A DNA stretch of 38,619 bases from ZC4RG42 sp003242425 (lineage in GTDB: Bacteria; Pseudomonadota; Gammaproteobacteria; Burkholderiales; SG8-39). The notes beneath the pieces were generated by a model, which saw only the letters and a program-made list of their open reading frames with translations, was not told the DNA's origin and searched no databases. Below, piece by piece: positions 8,319 to 16,837 of this stretch; the stretch's first letter is position 1; each line of letters opens with the position of its first letter. The stretch spans positions 1 to 38,619 of the forward strand of contig CALCIE010000034.1 of NCBI GenBank assembly GCA_937907425.1. Direction: 5' to 3'. The position numbers and the translations under genes were made by a program.

Positions 8319-8324
8319 ATTATC
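8319..8324 (-). promoter_or_regulatory. Extended -10 promoter of yciB (leaderless candidate)
   Basis: On the minus strand the sequence reads TGGGATAAT, an extended -10 (TG-n-GATAAT), with only eight bases between the box and the ATG of yciB. Transcription would start at or next to the initiation codon. No -35 match is apparent. Confidence 0.5.
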
Positions 8325-8461
8325 CCACAGCCCCGCAATCCCGGCTGGCGGACGCCGGGCCGGCTGCGCCGAAACCGCGGAATTAATGCGGTTTTGACGC
8401 GCTGCAACGCCGACTGTCCGGCAGCCGCTGAGGTATGCTGCTAGCCATTGACCTTTTGGGG

Positions 8462-8467
8462 GGAGGT
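8462..8467 (+). promoter_or_regulatory. Strong ribosome binding site of the diguanylate cyclase gene
   Basis: GGAGGT with a six-base spacer to the ATG at 8474 fixes the start codon. A TATGCT at 8434-8439 could be the -10 box, but no -35 supports it. Confidence 0.75.
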
Positions 8468-8473
8468 CACTGA

Positions 8474-11400
8474 ATGTTGCTCGGGGGCATTCGCCGGCTG
8501 TCCGGCCTGGCCAGCCGCTGCACGCAGCTCGTGCTGCGTTTCGTGCAGCGGATGGACGTTTACGCCGGCGGCTTCGCGCTGGCTGTCGGGCTGTACGCCG
8601 GCATGGCGTGGCTCGGCGGCATGCCCCGGCTCGTCGACGTGCTGCCCGGCGCGCCGTTGCAACTGGGCGGCGCACTGGGGTTGATGCTCGCCGGCGCGGC
8701 GCTGCTCTGGCGCCGCGCGCGTCTGCCCGCGCCCTCGGCCGTGCGTCAGGGACTCGGACTGGTCCTGATGCTCTACGGCCTCTCGATCCAGGCCCAGACC
8801 GTATTCGATTTTCACTCGCCCTTCGACTTCCAGGCGCTGCACCTGGGCTCGGGCAGCGTGAAGATGGGCGACGGCCTGATGTCCGGGCGCATGCCCTTTG
8901 CCCTGGGGCTGGGTTTCACGCTTGTCGGCATGGCGCTGCTGCTGCTCGAACGCCATGCCCATCGACGTTTCCTCACGCTGGTCGAACTGGTCGCGATCGC
9001 GCCGGGCGTCGTCGGCGCTCTCGCGCTCATGGACCATCTGACGGCCTACGACGACGCTTATGTCCATGTCTACACCCGCGATGCGCCGATGGGGATTCTG
9101 GCGGGGCTCACACTGGTCGCCATTGCGGCCGGCCTGTGGGCGGCCGCGGCCGACCGGCGCGCCCAGGCGCTGAAACACGACGAAGCCGAGGACCAGCGCA
9201 TCGTGCGTGCCGCGGCCTTCGTCATGATCCCGGTGATCGTGCTGGCGGGCTTCGGCGGGTTCAACGCCTCGCGCAATCTGGTCGAGCGGACCATGCGCGA
9301 GTCGCTGACGGCGACGCTGCATCAGAACGCGCAGTTCATCCAGTCCCTGTTCGACGAACACCTCGTGCGCGTGGCGCGGATCGTCGTGCGGCCCGAAGTT
9401 GTCGAGCTGGTCGATGGTGCGGCGCGCGCGAAGGCCGGCGCGGCGCACCGGGCGGCCCTCGAACGGGAAGTGCGCGCCCTGCTCGACATGGGCTTTACGG
9501 CGGTGCGCTTCGAGTCGGCCGCCGGGGCGGTGCTCGCCGAGGACGGCGTGCCCGCGCTGCCCACCGGTTTCAAGACCGAAGTGCACCGTTCGCCGCCGGC
9601 GCAATTGTTCTGGGCGAACGGGTTCCGCCTGCGTACGCGCGCGCCCATCATGCGCGGGGAGAGGACGCTGGGCGTGCTGCAGGTCGAGCAGAGCCTGCCG
9701 GCGCTCACGGCGCTGGCGATGGGGCTGGACGCGACCGACGAGAGCAGCGAAATCCTGATCGCCTACCGGCAGGGCGACGCGTTGTACAACTTTCCTTCGC
9801 GTTTCTCCCACACGCCGCGCGTGGAGCCGGCCTCCGCCCAGCGTCTCGCGGTGTATCACGCCACCACCGGCCGCACCGGTTTGCTGAAGACGCGCGACTA
9901 CCGCGACAAGGAAGTGGTCGCGGCCTTCACCGCGATCGGGGATACCGATCTCGGCCTGGTCGTGAAGATCGACGTGGAGGAGTTGTACGCGCCCATCGCC
10001 AGGCAGTTCCGGCTCTGGCTGATCCTGCTCGCGGCCGGCGTGGCGGCGGCGCTGTTCATCCTCTACATGCTCGTGCGGCCGCTCGCCCAGCGGCTGATGC
10101 GTTCGGAAGAGAAGGCGCGCTGGAGCAGCGAGCTCGCGCGCGCCCAGGCGGAGGCGCTGCAGCACAGCGAAGCGCGCGTGCGCGCCATCCTCGACAGCAC
10201 TGCGGAAGCGGTGCTCACGCTGGGCCACGACCGCAACGTCCTCTCCATCAATCCGGCGGTGGAGCGCATCTTCGGCTACAGGGCGGAGCGCCTGATCGGC
10301 ATGCCGCTCGGCGCGCTGGTCCACACCGACGGCGACCCCTTCAGCGACGGCGTCGGCAAACCGCTCGTCGGCCGCGCCTTTCGCGCCGACGGCAAGGCGA
10401 TCGAGGTGGAGATGATCATCGATCGCGTCAACGCCGGCGACCAGGCGGCATGGGTGGTGGTGGCGCGCGACATCAGCGAACGCCGCGAGCAGGAGCGCAT
10501 GCTGCGCGAAACGCTTGCGCGCCTCGAACGCGGCCTCGCTTCGCTCGCGCAGCGCAACGAGGAGATGGCGACGCTGGTGCGTATGAGCCGCGTCCTGCAG
10601 CGCTGCGCCAACGAAACCGAGGTCTACAAGGCGGTGAAGCAATTCGGCACGCTGCTGTTCCGCGGCGAAGCGGGTTCGCTCTATCTGCAGACCGAGCACG
10701 GCCTGCAGGAGAAAGCCGCTTGGCACGGCGGCGTGCCGCTCGGCGAGAAGGAGCACACCTGTGCCGATCGCGTGGTGCGTCCGGTCGCGGAAGGGGGCTG
10801 CAACGTGCGCGACGGTCTGGTCTGCCGGCTGCTGAGCGATCCCTACGACCGGCGCTACGTCACCCTTTGCATCCCGGTGACGGCGCACGAACGGGTGCTC
10901 GGCGTGCTGCTCGTCCGTTCGGAGAGCAGCCCCGATCACGAGATCGTCGAAGCCCGCCGCCACCTCGCCATCGTCGTCGCCGAACACATCGGCCTTGCGA
11001 TCGACGATCTGCAATTGCGCGAGAAGCTGCGCAACGAATCGTTGCGCGATCCGCTCACCGGGCTCTACAACCGGCGCTACCTGGAAGAAGCCTATACCCA
11101 GGCCGGCGCGACCGCGCAACGCCAGCGCGGCTCGCTGGTGGTGATGCTGATCGACATGGACCACTTCAAGCAGCTCAACGACACCCTGGGGCACGAAGCG
11201 GGCGACACGGTGCTGCGCGCGCTGGGCGCGCTGCTGCAGCGTTCGGTGCGCGAAAGCGACACGCCCTGCCGGCTCGGCGGCGAGGAGTTCGCGCTGCTCA
11301 TGCCCGCCGCCACGCTGGAGCAGGGCAAGGCGCGCGCGGAGGAGATCCGCAAGCAGATCAAGGCGCTGCGGGTCGAGCACCGCGGCCGCGTGCTGGACAA

Positions 11401-11575
11401 CTTCAGCGCTTCGATCGGCATCGCCGCCTATCCGGACTGCGGCCGCAGCCTGGCCGAGCTGCTGATCGCGGCCGACCAGGGGCTCTATCAAGCCAAGGCC
11501 GCCGGCCGCGATTGCGTGCGTGTGGCGCCGTGCCACGGCATCGCCGCGCAAACGGGCGGTACCCAGGCTGCCTGA
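8474..11575 (+). CDS. Membrane diguanylate cyclase with PAS, GAF and GGDEF domains
   Basis: The 1033-residue protein should synthesise cyclic di-GMP from two GTP at the inner membrane. In order: an N-terminal hydrophobic block of several TM helices (about 20-235), another TM (about 255-275), a periplasmic sensory region (about 280-510), TM (about 515-540), a PAS domain (about 565-680: RAILDSTAEAVLTL, INPAVERIFGYRAERLIGM), a GAF domain (about 695-855), and a C-terminal GGDEF domain with intact GGEEF (935-939). An RESD motif (926-929) five residues before it is a canonical allosteric I-site, so product inhibition is expected. The GAF domain carries four cysteines (763, 776, 784, 799), a pattern seen in GAF domains of this kind that suggests ligand or redox sensing (inference). 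There is no EAL domain. The N-terminal membrane block does not match a MASE domain I can name. Confidence 0.93.
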   Translation: MLLGGIRRLSGLASRCTQLVLRFVQRMDVYAGGFALAVGLYAGMAWLGGMPRLVDVLPGAPLQLGGALGLMLAGAALLWRRARLPAPSAVRQGLGLVLMLYGLSIQAQTVFDFHSPFDFQALHLGSGSVKMGDGLMSGRMPFALGLGFTLVGMALLLLERHAHRRFLTLVELVAIAPGVVGALALMDHLTAYDDAYVHVYTRDAPMGILAGLTLVAIAAGLWAAAADRRAQALKHDEAEDQRIVRAAAFVMIPVIVLAGFGGFNASRNLVERTMRESLTATLHQNAQFIQSLFDEHLVRVARIVVRPEVVELVDGAARAKAGAAHRAALEREVRALLDMGFTAVRFESAAGAVLAEDGVPALPTGFKTEVHRSPPAQLFWANGFRLRTRAPIMRGERTLGVLQVEQSLPALTALAMGLDATDESSEILIAYRQGDALYNFPSRFSHTPRVEPASAQRLAVYHATTGRTGLLKTRDYRDKEVVAAFTAIGDTDLGLVVKIDVEELYAPIARQFRLWLILLAAGVAAALFILYMLVRPLAQRLMRSEEKARWSSELARAQAEALQHSEARVRAILDSTAEAVLTLGHDRNVLSINPAVERIFGYRAERLIGMPLGALVHTDGDPFSDGVGKPLVGRAFRADGKAIEVEMIIDRVNAGDQAAWVVVARDISERREQERMLRETLARLERGLASLAQRNEEMATLVRMSRVLQRCANETEVYKAVKQFGTLLFRGEAGSLYLQTEHGLQEKAAWHGGVPLGEKEHTCADRVVRPVAEGGCNVRDGLVCRLLSDPYDRRYVTLCIPVTAHERVLGVLLVRSESSPDHEIVEARRHLAIVVAEHIGLAIDDLQLREKLRNESLRDPLTGLYNRRYLEEAYTQAGATAQRQRGSLVVMLIDMDHFKQLNDTLGHEAGDTVLRALGALLQRSVRESDTPCRLGGEEFALLMPAATLEQGKARAEEIRKQIKALRVEHRGRVLDNFSASIGIAAYPDCGRSLAELLIAADQGLYQAKAAGRDCVRVAPCHGIAAQTGGTQAA

Positions 11576-11604
11576 CCGCATTCGCGCTGCAGCCGAGGCT
11601 TCCG

Positions 11605-11610
11605 TACAAT
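11605..11610 (+). promoter_or_regulatory. Candidate -10 box of the srkA-att operon
   Basis: TACAAT lies seven bases before the ATG at 11618 and includes the first two bases of an upstream in-frame ATG (11609). If functional, transcription starts at about 11617, which excludes the upstream ATG and makes srkA leaderless. The -35 region is poor. Confidence 0.45.
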
Positions 11611-11617
11611 GGCGTCG

Positions 11618-12610
11618 ATGAACACGCCGTCCGCACATCCCTATGACGCGCTCACGCCGGAGCGCGTCCTCGACGCCATCGAAAGCCTCGGTCTGCGCTG
11701 CGACGGCTATCTGCAGGCCCTGAACAGCTACGAAAACCGCGTCTATCAGATCGGACTGGTCGACGGTGCGCCGGTGGTGGCGAAGTTCTACCGGCCGGCG
11801 CGCTGGACCGAGGCGCAGATCCTCGAGGAACACGAATTTGCCTTCGAACTCGCCGAACGCGAGATTCCCGTGGTGACGCCGCTGCGTTTCGACGGCGCTT
11901 CGCTGCACCGCTACCAGGGTTTTCTGTTCGCGGTCTATCCCCGTCGCGGCGGCCGCGCGCCGGATCTGGAAGACGAGCAGACCCTGGAGCGGCTCGGACG
12001 CTTCATCGGCCGCATCCATGCCGTGGGCAGCATCAGGCCCTTCCGGCATCGGCCGTCGCTGGACGTGCGGCGCTTCGGCTACGAGCCGCGCGATTACCTC
12101 CTCGCGCACGAATGCCTGCCCGAGGAGTTGCGCGAGGTCTATCGCGGTGTGGCGGACCAGGCGCTGGCGGCTGTGCAACGTCTGTTCGATGCCGCCGGTC
12201 CGGTGCGCAGCCTGCGGCTGCACGGCGACTGCCACCCGGGCAACCTGCTGTGGACCGACGAAGGGCCGCATTTCGTCGACCTCGACGACGCCTGCATGGG
12301 ACCGGCGGTGCAGGACCTGTGGATGCTGCTCTCGGGCGAGCGCGCGGCGATGACGCGGCAACTGTCCGTACTGCTGCGCGGCTACGAGCAGTTCCACGAC
12401 TTCGATTACCGCGAGCTGCAGCTCATCGAAGCCTTGCGCACCTTGCGCCTGATCCATTACGCCGCCTGGATCGCGCGGCGCTGGGACGATCCGGCGTTCC
12501 CCGCCGCCTTTCCCTGGTTCGGCAGCCCGCGCTACTGGCAGGACCGCATCCTCGAATTGCGCGAACAGATCGCTTTGATGGAAGGGCCGCCGCTCGCGCT
12601 GCAGGCATGA
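11618..12610 (+). CDS. srkA: Stress response serine/threonine kinase (YihE/RdoA/SrkA)
   Basis: SrkA is a cytoplasmic Ser/Thr kinase with a choline-kinase-like fold, linked in E. coli to the Cpx envelope stress response and to limiting programmed death under stress. The 330-residue product matches in length (E. coli 328). It shows the N-terminal YENRVYQIGL nucleotide loop, VVAKFYRPARW with the ATP-contacting Lys, the catalytic loop HGDCHPGN (from His202), and VDLDDACMGPAVQDLW as the metal-binding segment. The start could be 11609 (three extra residues); 11618 is preferred because the -10-like TACAAT overlaps the first ATG. Its stop overlaps the start of the next gene (ATGA), tying it to an ABC transporter cassette. 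Confidence 0.93.
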   Translation: MNTPSAHPYDALTPERVLDAIESLGLRCDGYLQALNSYENRVYQIGLVDGAPVVAKFYRPARWTEAQILEEHEFAFELAEREIPVVTPLRFDGASLHRYQGFLFAVYPRRGGRAPDLEDEQTLERLGRFIGRIHAVGSIRPFRHRPSLDVRRFGYEPRDYLLAHECLPEELREVYRGVADQALAAVQRLFDAAGPVRSLRLHGDCHPGNLLWTDEGPHFVDLDDACMGPAVQDLWMLLSGERAAMTRQLSVLLRGYEQFHDFDYRELQLIEALRTLRLIHYAAWIARRWDDPAFPAAFPWFGSPRYWQDRILELREQIALMEGPPLALQA

Positions 12611-13287
12611 ACGAAGCGAAGCCTCCGGTGCTGGTGCTGCGCGCGGTCGGCAAGGCTTATGCGGGGCGCCGGGTGCTGGCCGGCATCGATCTCGAACTGG
12701 CCGCGGGCGAGTACATCGCCGTCACCGGCGACTCGGGCATCGGCAAATCGACCCTGCTCAATCTCATCGCCGGCCTCGAACGCGCCGATGAAGGACGCAT
12801 CGAGGTCGACGGCCAGGTCTTGCACGAGCTCGACGACGACGCGCTGACGCGGCTGCGGCGCGAATCGATGGGCTTCGTGTTCCAGGCCTTCCACCTGCTG
12901 CCTTATCTGAGCGTGGCGCAGAACGTCGCGCTGCCGCTCCTGCTCAACGGCGTGCCGCATGAGCGGCACGAAGCGCCGGTCATGGAACTGCTCGGACGCG
13001 TGGGTCTTGCGGAGCGCGCGCGCAGCATGCCGCACGAGCTTTCGGGCGGCGAGATGCAGCGCGTGGCGCTCGCGCGCGCCCTCGTGCACGGCCCCAAACT
13101 GTTGCTCGCCGACGAGCCCACGGGCAACCTCGATCCGGACAACGCGGCGCAGGTGCTCGCACTCCTGCGCGAAAGCGTGAAGGCGCGCGGCGCGGCGGGC
13201 ATTCTGGTCACGCATTCGCGCACGGCGGCGGCCACGGCCGACCGCATCTACGTCTTGAGCCGGGACGGCCTGCGGTTGCAAGAGTGA
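12607..13287 (+). CDS. ABC transporter ATP-binding protein (LolD/MacB/YbbA type, AttE-like)
   Basis: The 226-residue ATPase has Walker A GDSGIGKST, Q-loop FVFQAFHLLPYLSV, signature LSGGEMQR, Walker B LLLADEPTG and the switch His in VTHSRTA. The subtype is that of LolD, MacB and YbbA, which drive type VII (mechanotransmission) ABC systems that move lipoproteins, toxins or peptides out of the inner membrane rather than across it. It overlaps srkA by four bases upstream and its permease by four bases downstream (GTGA). ATPase, FtsX permease and AttH-like protein together resemble the AttE-AttF/G-AttH set first named in Agrobacterium; YbbA is the alternative name. Confidence 0.93.
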   Translation: MNEAKPPVLVLRAVGKAYAGRRVLAGIDLELAAGEYIAVTGDSGIGKSTLLNLIAGLERADEGRIEVDGQVLHELDDDALTRLRRESMGFVFQAFHLLPYLSVAQNVALPLLLNGVPHERHEAPVMELLGRVGLAERARSMPHELSGGEMQRVALARALVHGPKLLLADEPTGNLDPDNAAQVLALLRESVKARGAAGILVTHSRTAAATADRIYVLSRDGLRLQE

Positions 13288-15782
13288 AGCGGAGCCGACT
13301 GTCTTTCGCGCTGCGCTTCGGCGCGCTCATGCAGCAGAAGGGCAGACTGCTGCTGTCGCTCGTCGCCATCGCCCTGGGCGTGGCGCTCGGCTACGCCGTA
13401 GAGCTCGTCAACCGCTCCGCGGTGGAAGAATTCGGGCTTGCGGTACGCAGCCTCACGGGCGAGGCCGATCTGATCGTGCGCGCCGGCCCGGGCGGCCTCG
13501 ACGAATCCTGGTATCCGCGCATCGCGAGGCTGCCGGAAGTGGCGAACGCGAGCCCCGTCGTCGAAGCGCAGGCCAAAGTCCCCGGCGAACGCGAAAGCCT
13601 GCGTCTGCTCGGCCTGGACGTCATGCGCGCGGGAGCGTTCGGGCGGAATCTGCTCGCCGACGACGCCGACCGTCTCGACGCATTGCGTCCGGACACCGTA
13701 TTCCTCAGCGCCGCGGCCGCGGCGCGGCTCGGCAAACGGCGCGGCGACACGCTGCACATCCAGAGCGGAATGACCGTGCGCACCTTGCGTGTGGCGGGCG
13801 TCTTCGCCGGCGAACGCAGCGCCTACGCCTGGATGGACATCGCCGGCGCGCAGACGCTGCTCGACCGCCTGGGACGCATCGACCGCATCGATCTGCGCCT
13901 GCGCACCGGCACGGATCGCGCGGACTTCGTCGGGCGCCTTGCGCGCATGCTGCCCGCCGGCGCGATCGTCGAACGGCCGGAGCAGACGGTGCGGCGCCAT
14001 GCCAATCTTTCGCGCGCCTACCGCGTGAATCTCAACGTGCTGGCGCTGGTGGCGCTGTTCACCGGCGGCCTGCTGGTATTCAGCACCCAGGCGCTCGGTA
14101 TCGTACGGCGGCGCGCGCAACTGGCGCTGCTGCGTGTGCTGGGCGTGACGCGTGCCGGGCTGGTGCGCACGCTGCTCGGTGAAGCGCTGCTCGTGGGCAT
14201 GCTCGGCGCGGGCGCGGGGCTTGCGCTCGGTTATGCCGCGGCGCTCGCGGTGCTGCGTCACGTGGGCGCCGACCTCGGCGCCGGCGTCTTCGATGCCGTC
14301 GATGCGCAAGTGCATCCCGATCCGCTCGCGACGCTGCTGTTCTTCGGCGCGGGCGTCGGCGCCGCTTTGCTGGGCAGTCTGGCCCCGGCCTTGGAGGCGG
14401 CGCGCGCTTCGCCAGCAGCGGCGCTCAAAGCCGGCGACGAGCAGCGCAGCTTCGCGCGGCTGCGCAACCCCGCGCCCGCCTTGGCCGTGCTCGCGCTCGG
14501 CGCGTCGGCCTGTCTGCTGCCGCCAGTCGACGGGCTGCCGCTCTTCGGCTACGCGGCCATCGCTTTGCTGCTGATCGGTACCATCCTGCTCCTGCCGTAT
14601 GTGGCGGCGACCGTGTATCGCCGCCTGCCGATGCCGGGCAGGCCCGCGGCGCAACTCGCGCTCGCGCAATTGCGGGGCGCGCCGGGACAGGTGATGTTGT
14701 CGCTTGCCGCCATCGTCGCCAGCGTGAGCCTGTTCGTGTCGATGGCGATCATGGTGCATTCCTTCCGAGTCTCGTTGGCCGAATGGCTCGATCAGGTGTT
14801 GCCGGCCGACCTCTATGTGCGCGTCTCGGCGGGGAGCGACACGGCCTATCTCACGCCTGCCGAGCAGGCGCGGCTGGCCGCATTGCCGGACGTGCGCGCG
14901 GTGGAATTCGTGCGCGCGCTGCCGCTGCTGATCGATCCCGACCGTCCCCCGGTCACGCTGCTTGCGCGCGATATTGACGCGGCCGAACCCGAACGCCGGC
15001 TCGCGTTGGTGGAACGCGCGCCCGATGCACCGGACGGGTTGCCGCCGGCCTGGGTGAGCGAAGCGGTAGCGGCGGTGTACGGCTACGCGCCCGGCGCGCG
15101 GATCGAACTGCCCATTGCAGGCAGCCCGCGCGCGTTCCGGGTCGCCGGTGTGTGGCGCGACTATGCGCGGCAGCACGGCGCGATCGTGATCGAACGCGAA
15201 CGCTATCTTGCGCTCACGGGCGACGGCAACGCCAACGAAGCGGCAGTATGGCGCGAGCAGCGGGCCGATGCGGATGCTTTGCGGCAATCCATCCTCGCGC
15301 TCTACGGCGCAGCGCGCGTCACCGTGTCGAGCGCAGGCGAACTGCGGGCGTTGTCACTGCGCATCTTCGATCGCACCTTCGCCGTCACCTATGCGCTCGA
15401 AGCGGTGGCTTTGCTGATCGGGCTCAGCGCGCTTTCGGCGAGCTTCGGCGCCTGGGTGCTGTTGCGCCGGCGCGAGTTCGGCATGCTGCGGCACGTGGGC
15501 ATGACGCGCCGGCAGATCGGCGCCATGCTGGCGATCGAAGGCGCGCTCGTGAGCGGGCTCGGCGTGATCGCGGGCATGCTGCTCGGCGTGCTCGTCAGCG
15601 CCGTGCTGGTCCACGTCGTCAACCGTCAGGCCTTCCACTGGAGCATGGACATGCATCTGCCTTGGCTGCCGCTTGCCGCGTTCGCGGCGGTGCTGCTCGG
15701 TTTGGCGGCGCTCACGGCACGCTACGCCGCGCGCAGCGCCGCCGGTACCGAAGTGGTCCGCGCGGTGCGGGAGGACTGGTGA
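13284..15782 (+). CDS. FtsX-type ABC transporter permease, double domain (YbbP / fused AttF-AttG-like)
   Basis: The 832-residue permease starts with GTG overlapping the stop of the ATPase gene. It has an N-terminal TM (about 20-40), a large periplasmic domain, three TM helices around 250-385 (with GIVRRRAQLALLRVLGVTRAGLV, the FtsX cytoplasmic coupling motif), another pair near 400-450, a further TM near 470-495, a second periplasmic domain, and a final three-TM FtsX domain (WVLLRRREFGMLRHVGMTRRQI) ending near 815. This is the ten-TM duplicated layout of YbbP; in Agrobacterium the halves are separate AttF and AttG. It should pair with the upstream ATPase. Substrate unknown; the AttH-like partner suggests a lipid or hydrophobic compound (inference). 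Confidence 0.92.
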   Translation: MKRSRLSFALRFGALMQQKGRLLLSLVAIALGVALGYAVELVNRSAVEEFGLAVRSLTGEADLIVRAGPGGLDESWYPRIARLPEVANASPVVEAQAKVPGERESLRLLGLDVMRAGAFGRNLLADDADRLDALRPDTVFLSAAAAARLGKRRGDTLHIQSGMTVRTLRVAGVFAGERSAYAWMDIAGAQTLLDRLGRIDRIDLRLRTGTDRADFVGRLARMLPAGAIVERPEQTVRRHANLSRAYRVNLNVLALVALFTGGLLVFSTQALGIVRRRAQLALLRVLGVTRAGLVRTLLGEALLVGMLGAGAGLALGYAAALAVLRHVGADLGAGVFDAVDAQVHPDPLATLLFFGAGVGAALLGSLAPALEAARASPAAALKAGDEQRSFARLRNPAPALAVLALGASACLLPPVDGLPLFGYAAIALLLIGTILLLPYVAATVYRRLPMPGRPAAQLALAQLRGAPGQVMLSLAAIVASVSLFVSMAIMVHSFRVSLAEWLDQVLPADLYVRVSAGSDTAYLTPAEQARLAALPDVRAVEFVRALPLLIDPDRPPVTLLARDIDAAEPERRLALVERAPDAPDGLPPAWVSEAVAAVYGYAPGARIELPIAGSPRAFRVAGVWRDYARQHGAIVIERERYLALTGDGNANEAAVWREQRADADALRQSILALYGAARVTVSSAGELRALSLRIFDRTFAVTYALEAVALLIGLSALSASFGAWVLLRRREFGMLRHVGMTRRQIGAMLAIEGALVSGLGVIAGMLLGVLVSAVLVHVVNRQAFHWSMDMHLPWLPLAAFAAVLLGLAALTARYAARSAAGTEVVRAVREDW

Positions 15783-16837
15783 TGCGCCGGCGCAGTTTCC
15801 TCGCTTGGCTGGGGCTGGCGATGTGCATGCCGCCGCGCGTACGGGCGGTGGAATATCCCGCGGTCACGCCGCGCGCACTGCGGTTCCCTTTCGATCACGG
15901 TGCGCATCCGCTGTTCCGCACCGAGTGGTGGTACATCACCGGGTGGCTGGGCGAAGCGCGCGGGTTTCAGATCACCTTCTTCCGCCACCGGCCCGGCGTG
16001 GCGGAAGACACTCCCAGCGCCTTCGCGCCGGTGCAATTGATATTCGCCCACGCGGCGGTGTCCGATCCCGCGCGCGGCGCCCTGCTGCACGATCAACGCA
16101 TCGCCCGGGCGGGCTTCGGCCTCGCCGGCGCGCGCGAAGGCGACACCGAAGTGTGGATCGACGACTGGCGGCTCGTGCGCGGCGAAGACGGTTATCGCGG
16201 GCGCATCGCCGCGGCGGAATTCGCCTTCGATCTACGGTTCCTGCCCACTCAGCCCATCCTGCTGCAAGGGGAGGCGGGCGTATCGCGCAAGGGACCGCGG
16301 CGCGAGGAGGCGAGCTACTACTACAGTCGGCCGCATCTGGCCGTGCAGGGCGAACTGCAACTGGCCGGCCGGCGCGAGACGGTGCGCGGCCATGCCTGGC
16401 TCGATCACGAATGGTCCACCGAATATCTCGCCGCGGAGGCGGCGGGCTGGGATTGGACGGGCCTTAATCTCGACGACGGCGCGGCGCTCATGGCGTTCCG
16501 CATCCGCGCCAAGGACGGTTCGGTGCGCTGGGCGGGCGGCGCCTATCGCGACGCGCAGGGCCGCCGCAGCGTCTACGGTCCCGGAGACATCCGTTTCGAG
16601 CCCCTGCGCCGCTGGCGTTCGCCGCGCAGCGATATCGAATACCCCGTCGCGATGCGCGTCCACCTCGGTCCGCACACTTTCACGCTCGAACCGTTGATGG
16701 ACGACCAGGAGCTCGATGCGCGCACGAGCGCCGGCACGATCTACTGGGAAGGCGCGATGCGGGTGCTGCAGGAGGGCCGGCGCGCGGGGCGCGGCTACAT
16801 GGAACTGACCGGCTATACCGAGCCGCTGCGGATGTGA
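15782..16837 (+). CDS. AttH/CrtC-family lipocalin-like protein with Tat-type signal
   Basis: The 351-residue protein belongs to the superfamily of AttH and carotenoid 1,2-hydratase CrtC, with two lipocalin-like beta domains. Hallmarks are FRTEWWYITGWL (about 43-54), the central HAWLDHEWSTEYL, and GWDWTGLNLDDGAALMAFRIR. Its N-terminus MRRRSFLAWLGLAMCMPPRVRA has a twin-arginine motif (RRSFLA), a short hydrophobic core and a cleavage site, so export through Tat is likely. The start overlaps the permease stop by one base (TGATG). Nothing around suggests carotenoid synthesis, so a role as periplasmic partner of the ABC permease fits better. Its 3' end overlaps the opposing fkbM-type gene by 25 bases. 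Confidence 0.9.
   Translation: MRRRSFLAWLGLAMCMPPRVRAVEYPAVTPRALRFPFDHGAHPLFRTEWWYITGWLGEARGFQITFFRHRPGVAEDTPSAFAPVQLIFAHAAVSDPARGALLHDQRIARAGFGLAGAREGDTEVWIDDWRLVRGEDGYRGRIAAAEFAFDLRFLPTQPILLQGEAGVSRKGPRREEASYYYSRPHLAVQGELQLAGRRETVRGHAWLDHEWSTEYLAAEAAGWDWTGLNLDDGAALMAFRIRAKDGSVRWAGGAYRDAQGRRSVYGPGDIRFEPLRRWRSPRSDIEYPVAMRVHLGPHTFTLEPLMDDQELDARTSAGTIYWEGAMRVLQEGRRAGRGYMELTGYTEPLRM

Noticed and set aside
8394..8439. TTGACG and TATGCT as a sigma70 promoter for the diguanylate cyclase
   Set aside because: The two hexamers are 34 bases apart, far beyond the allowed 16-18.
8441..12457. Minus-strand open frame of 1338 codons opposite the diguanylate cyclase and srkA
   Set aside because: Antisense shadow with the same biased composition; the plus strand carries GGDEF, GAF, PAS and kinase motifs.
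15782..16837. Carotenoid 1,2-hydratase (CrtC) as the function of the AttH-like gene
   Set aside because: The fold family includes CrtC, but no carotenoid genes are near and the gene is coupled to an ABC transporter, as AttH is.
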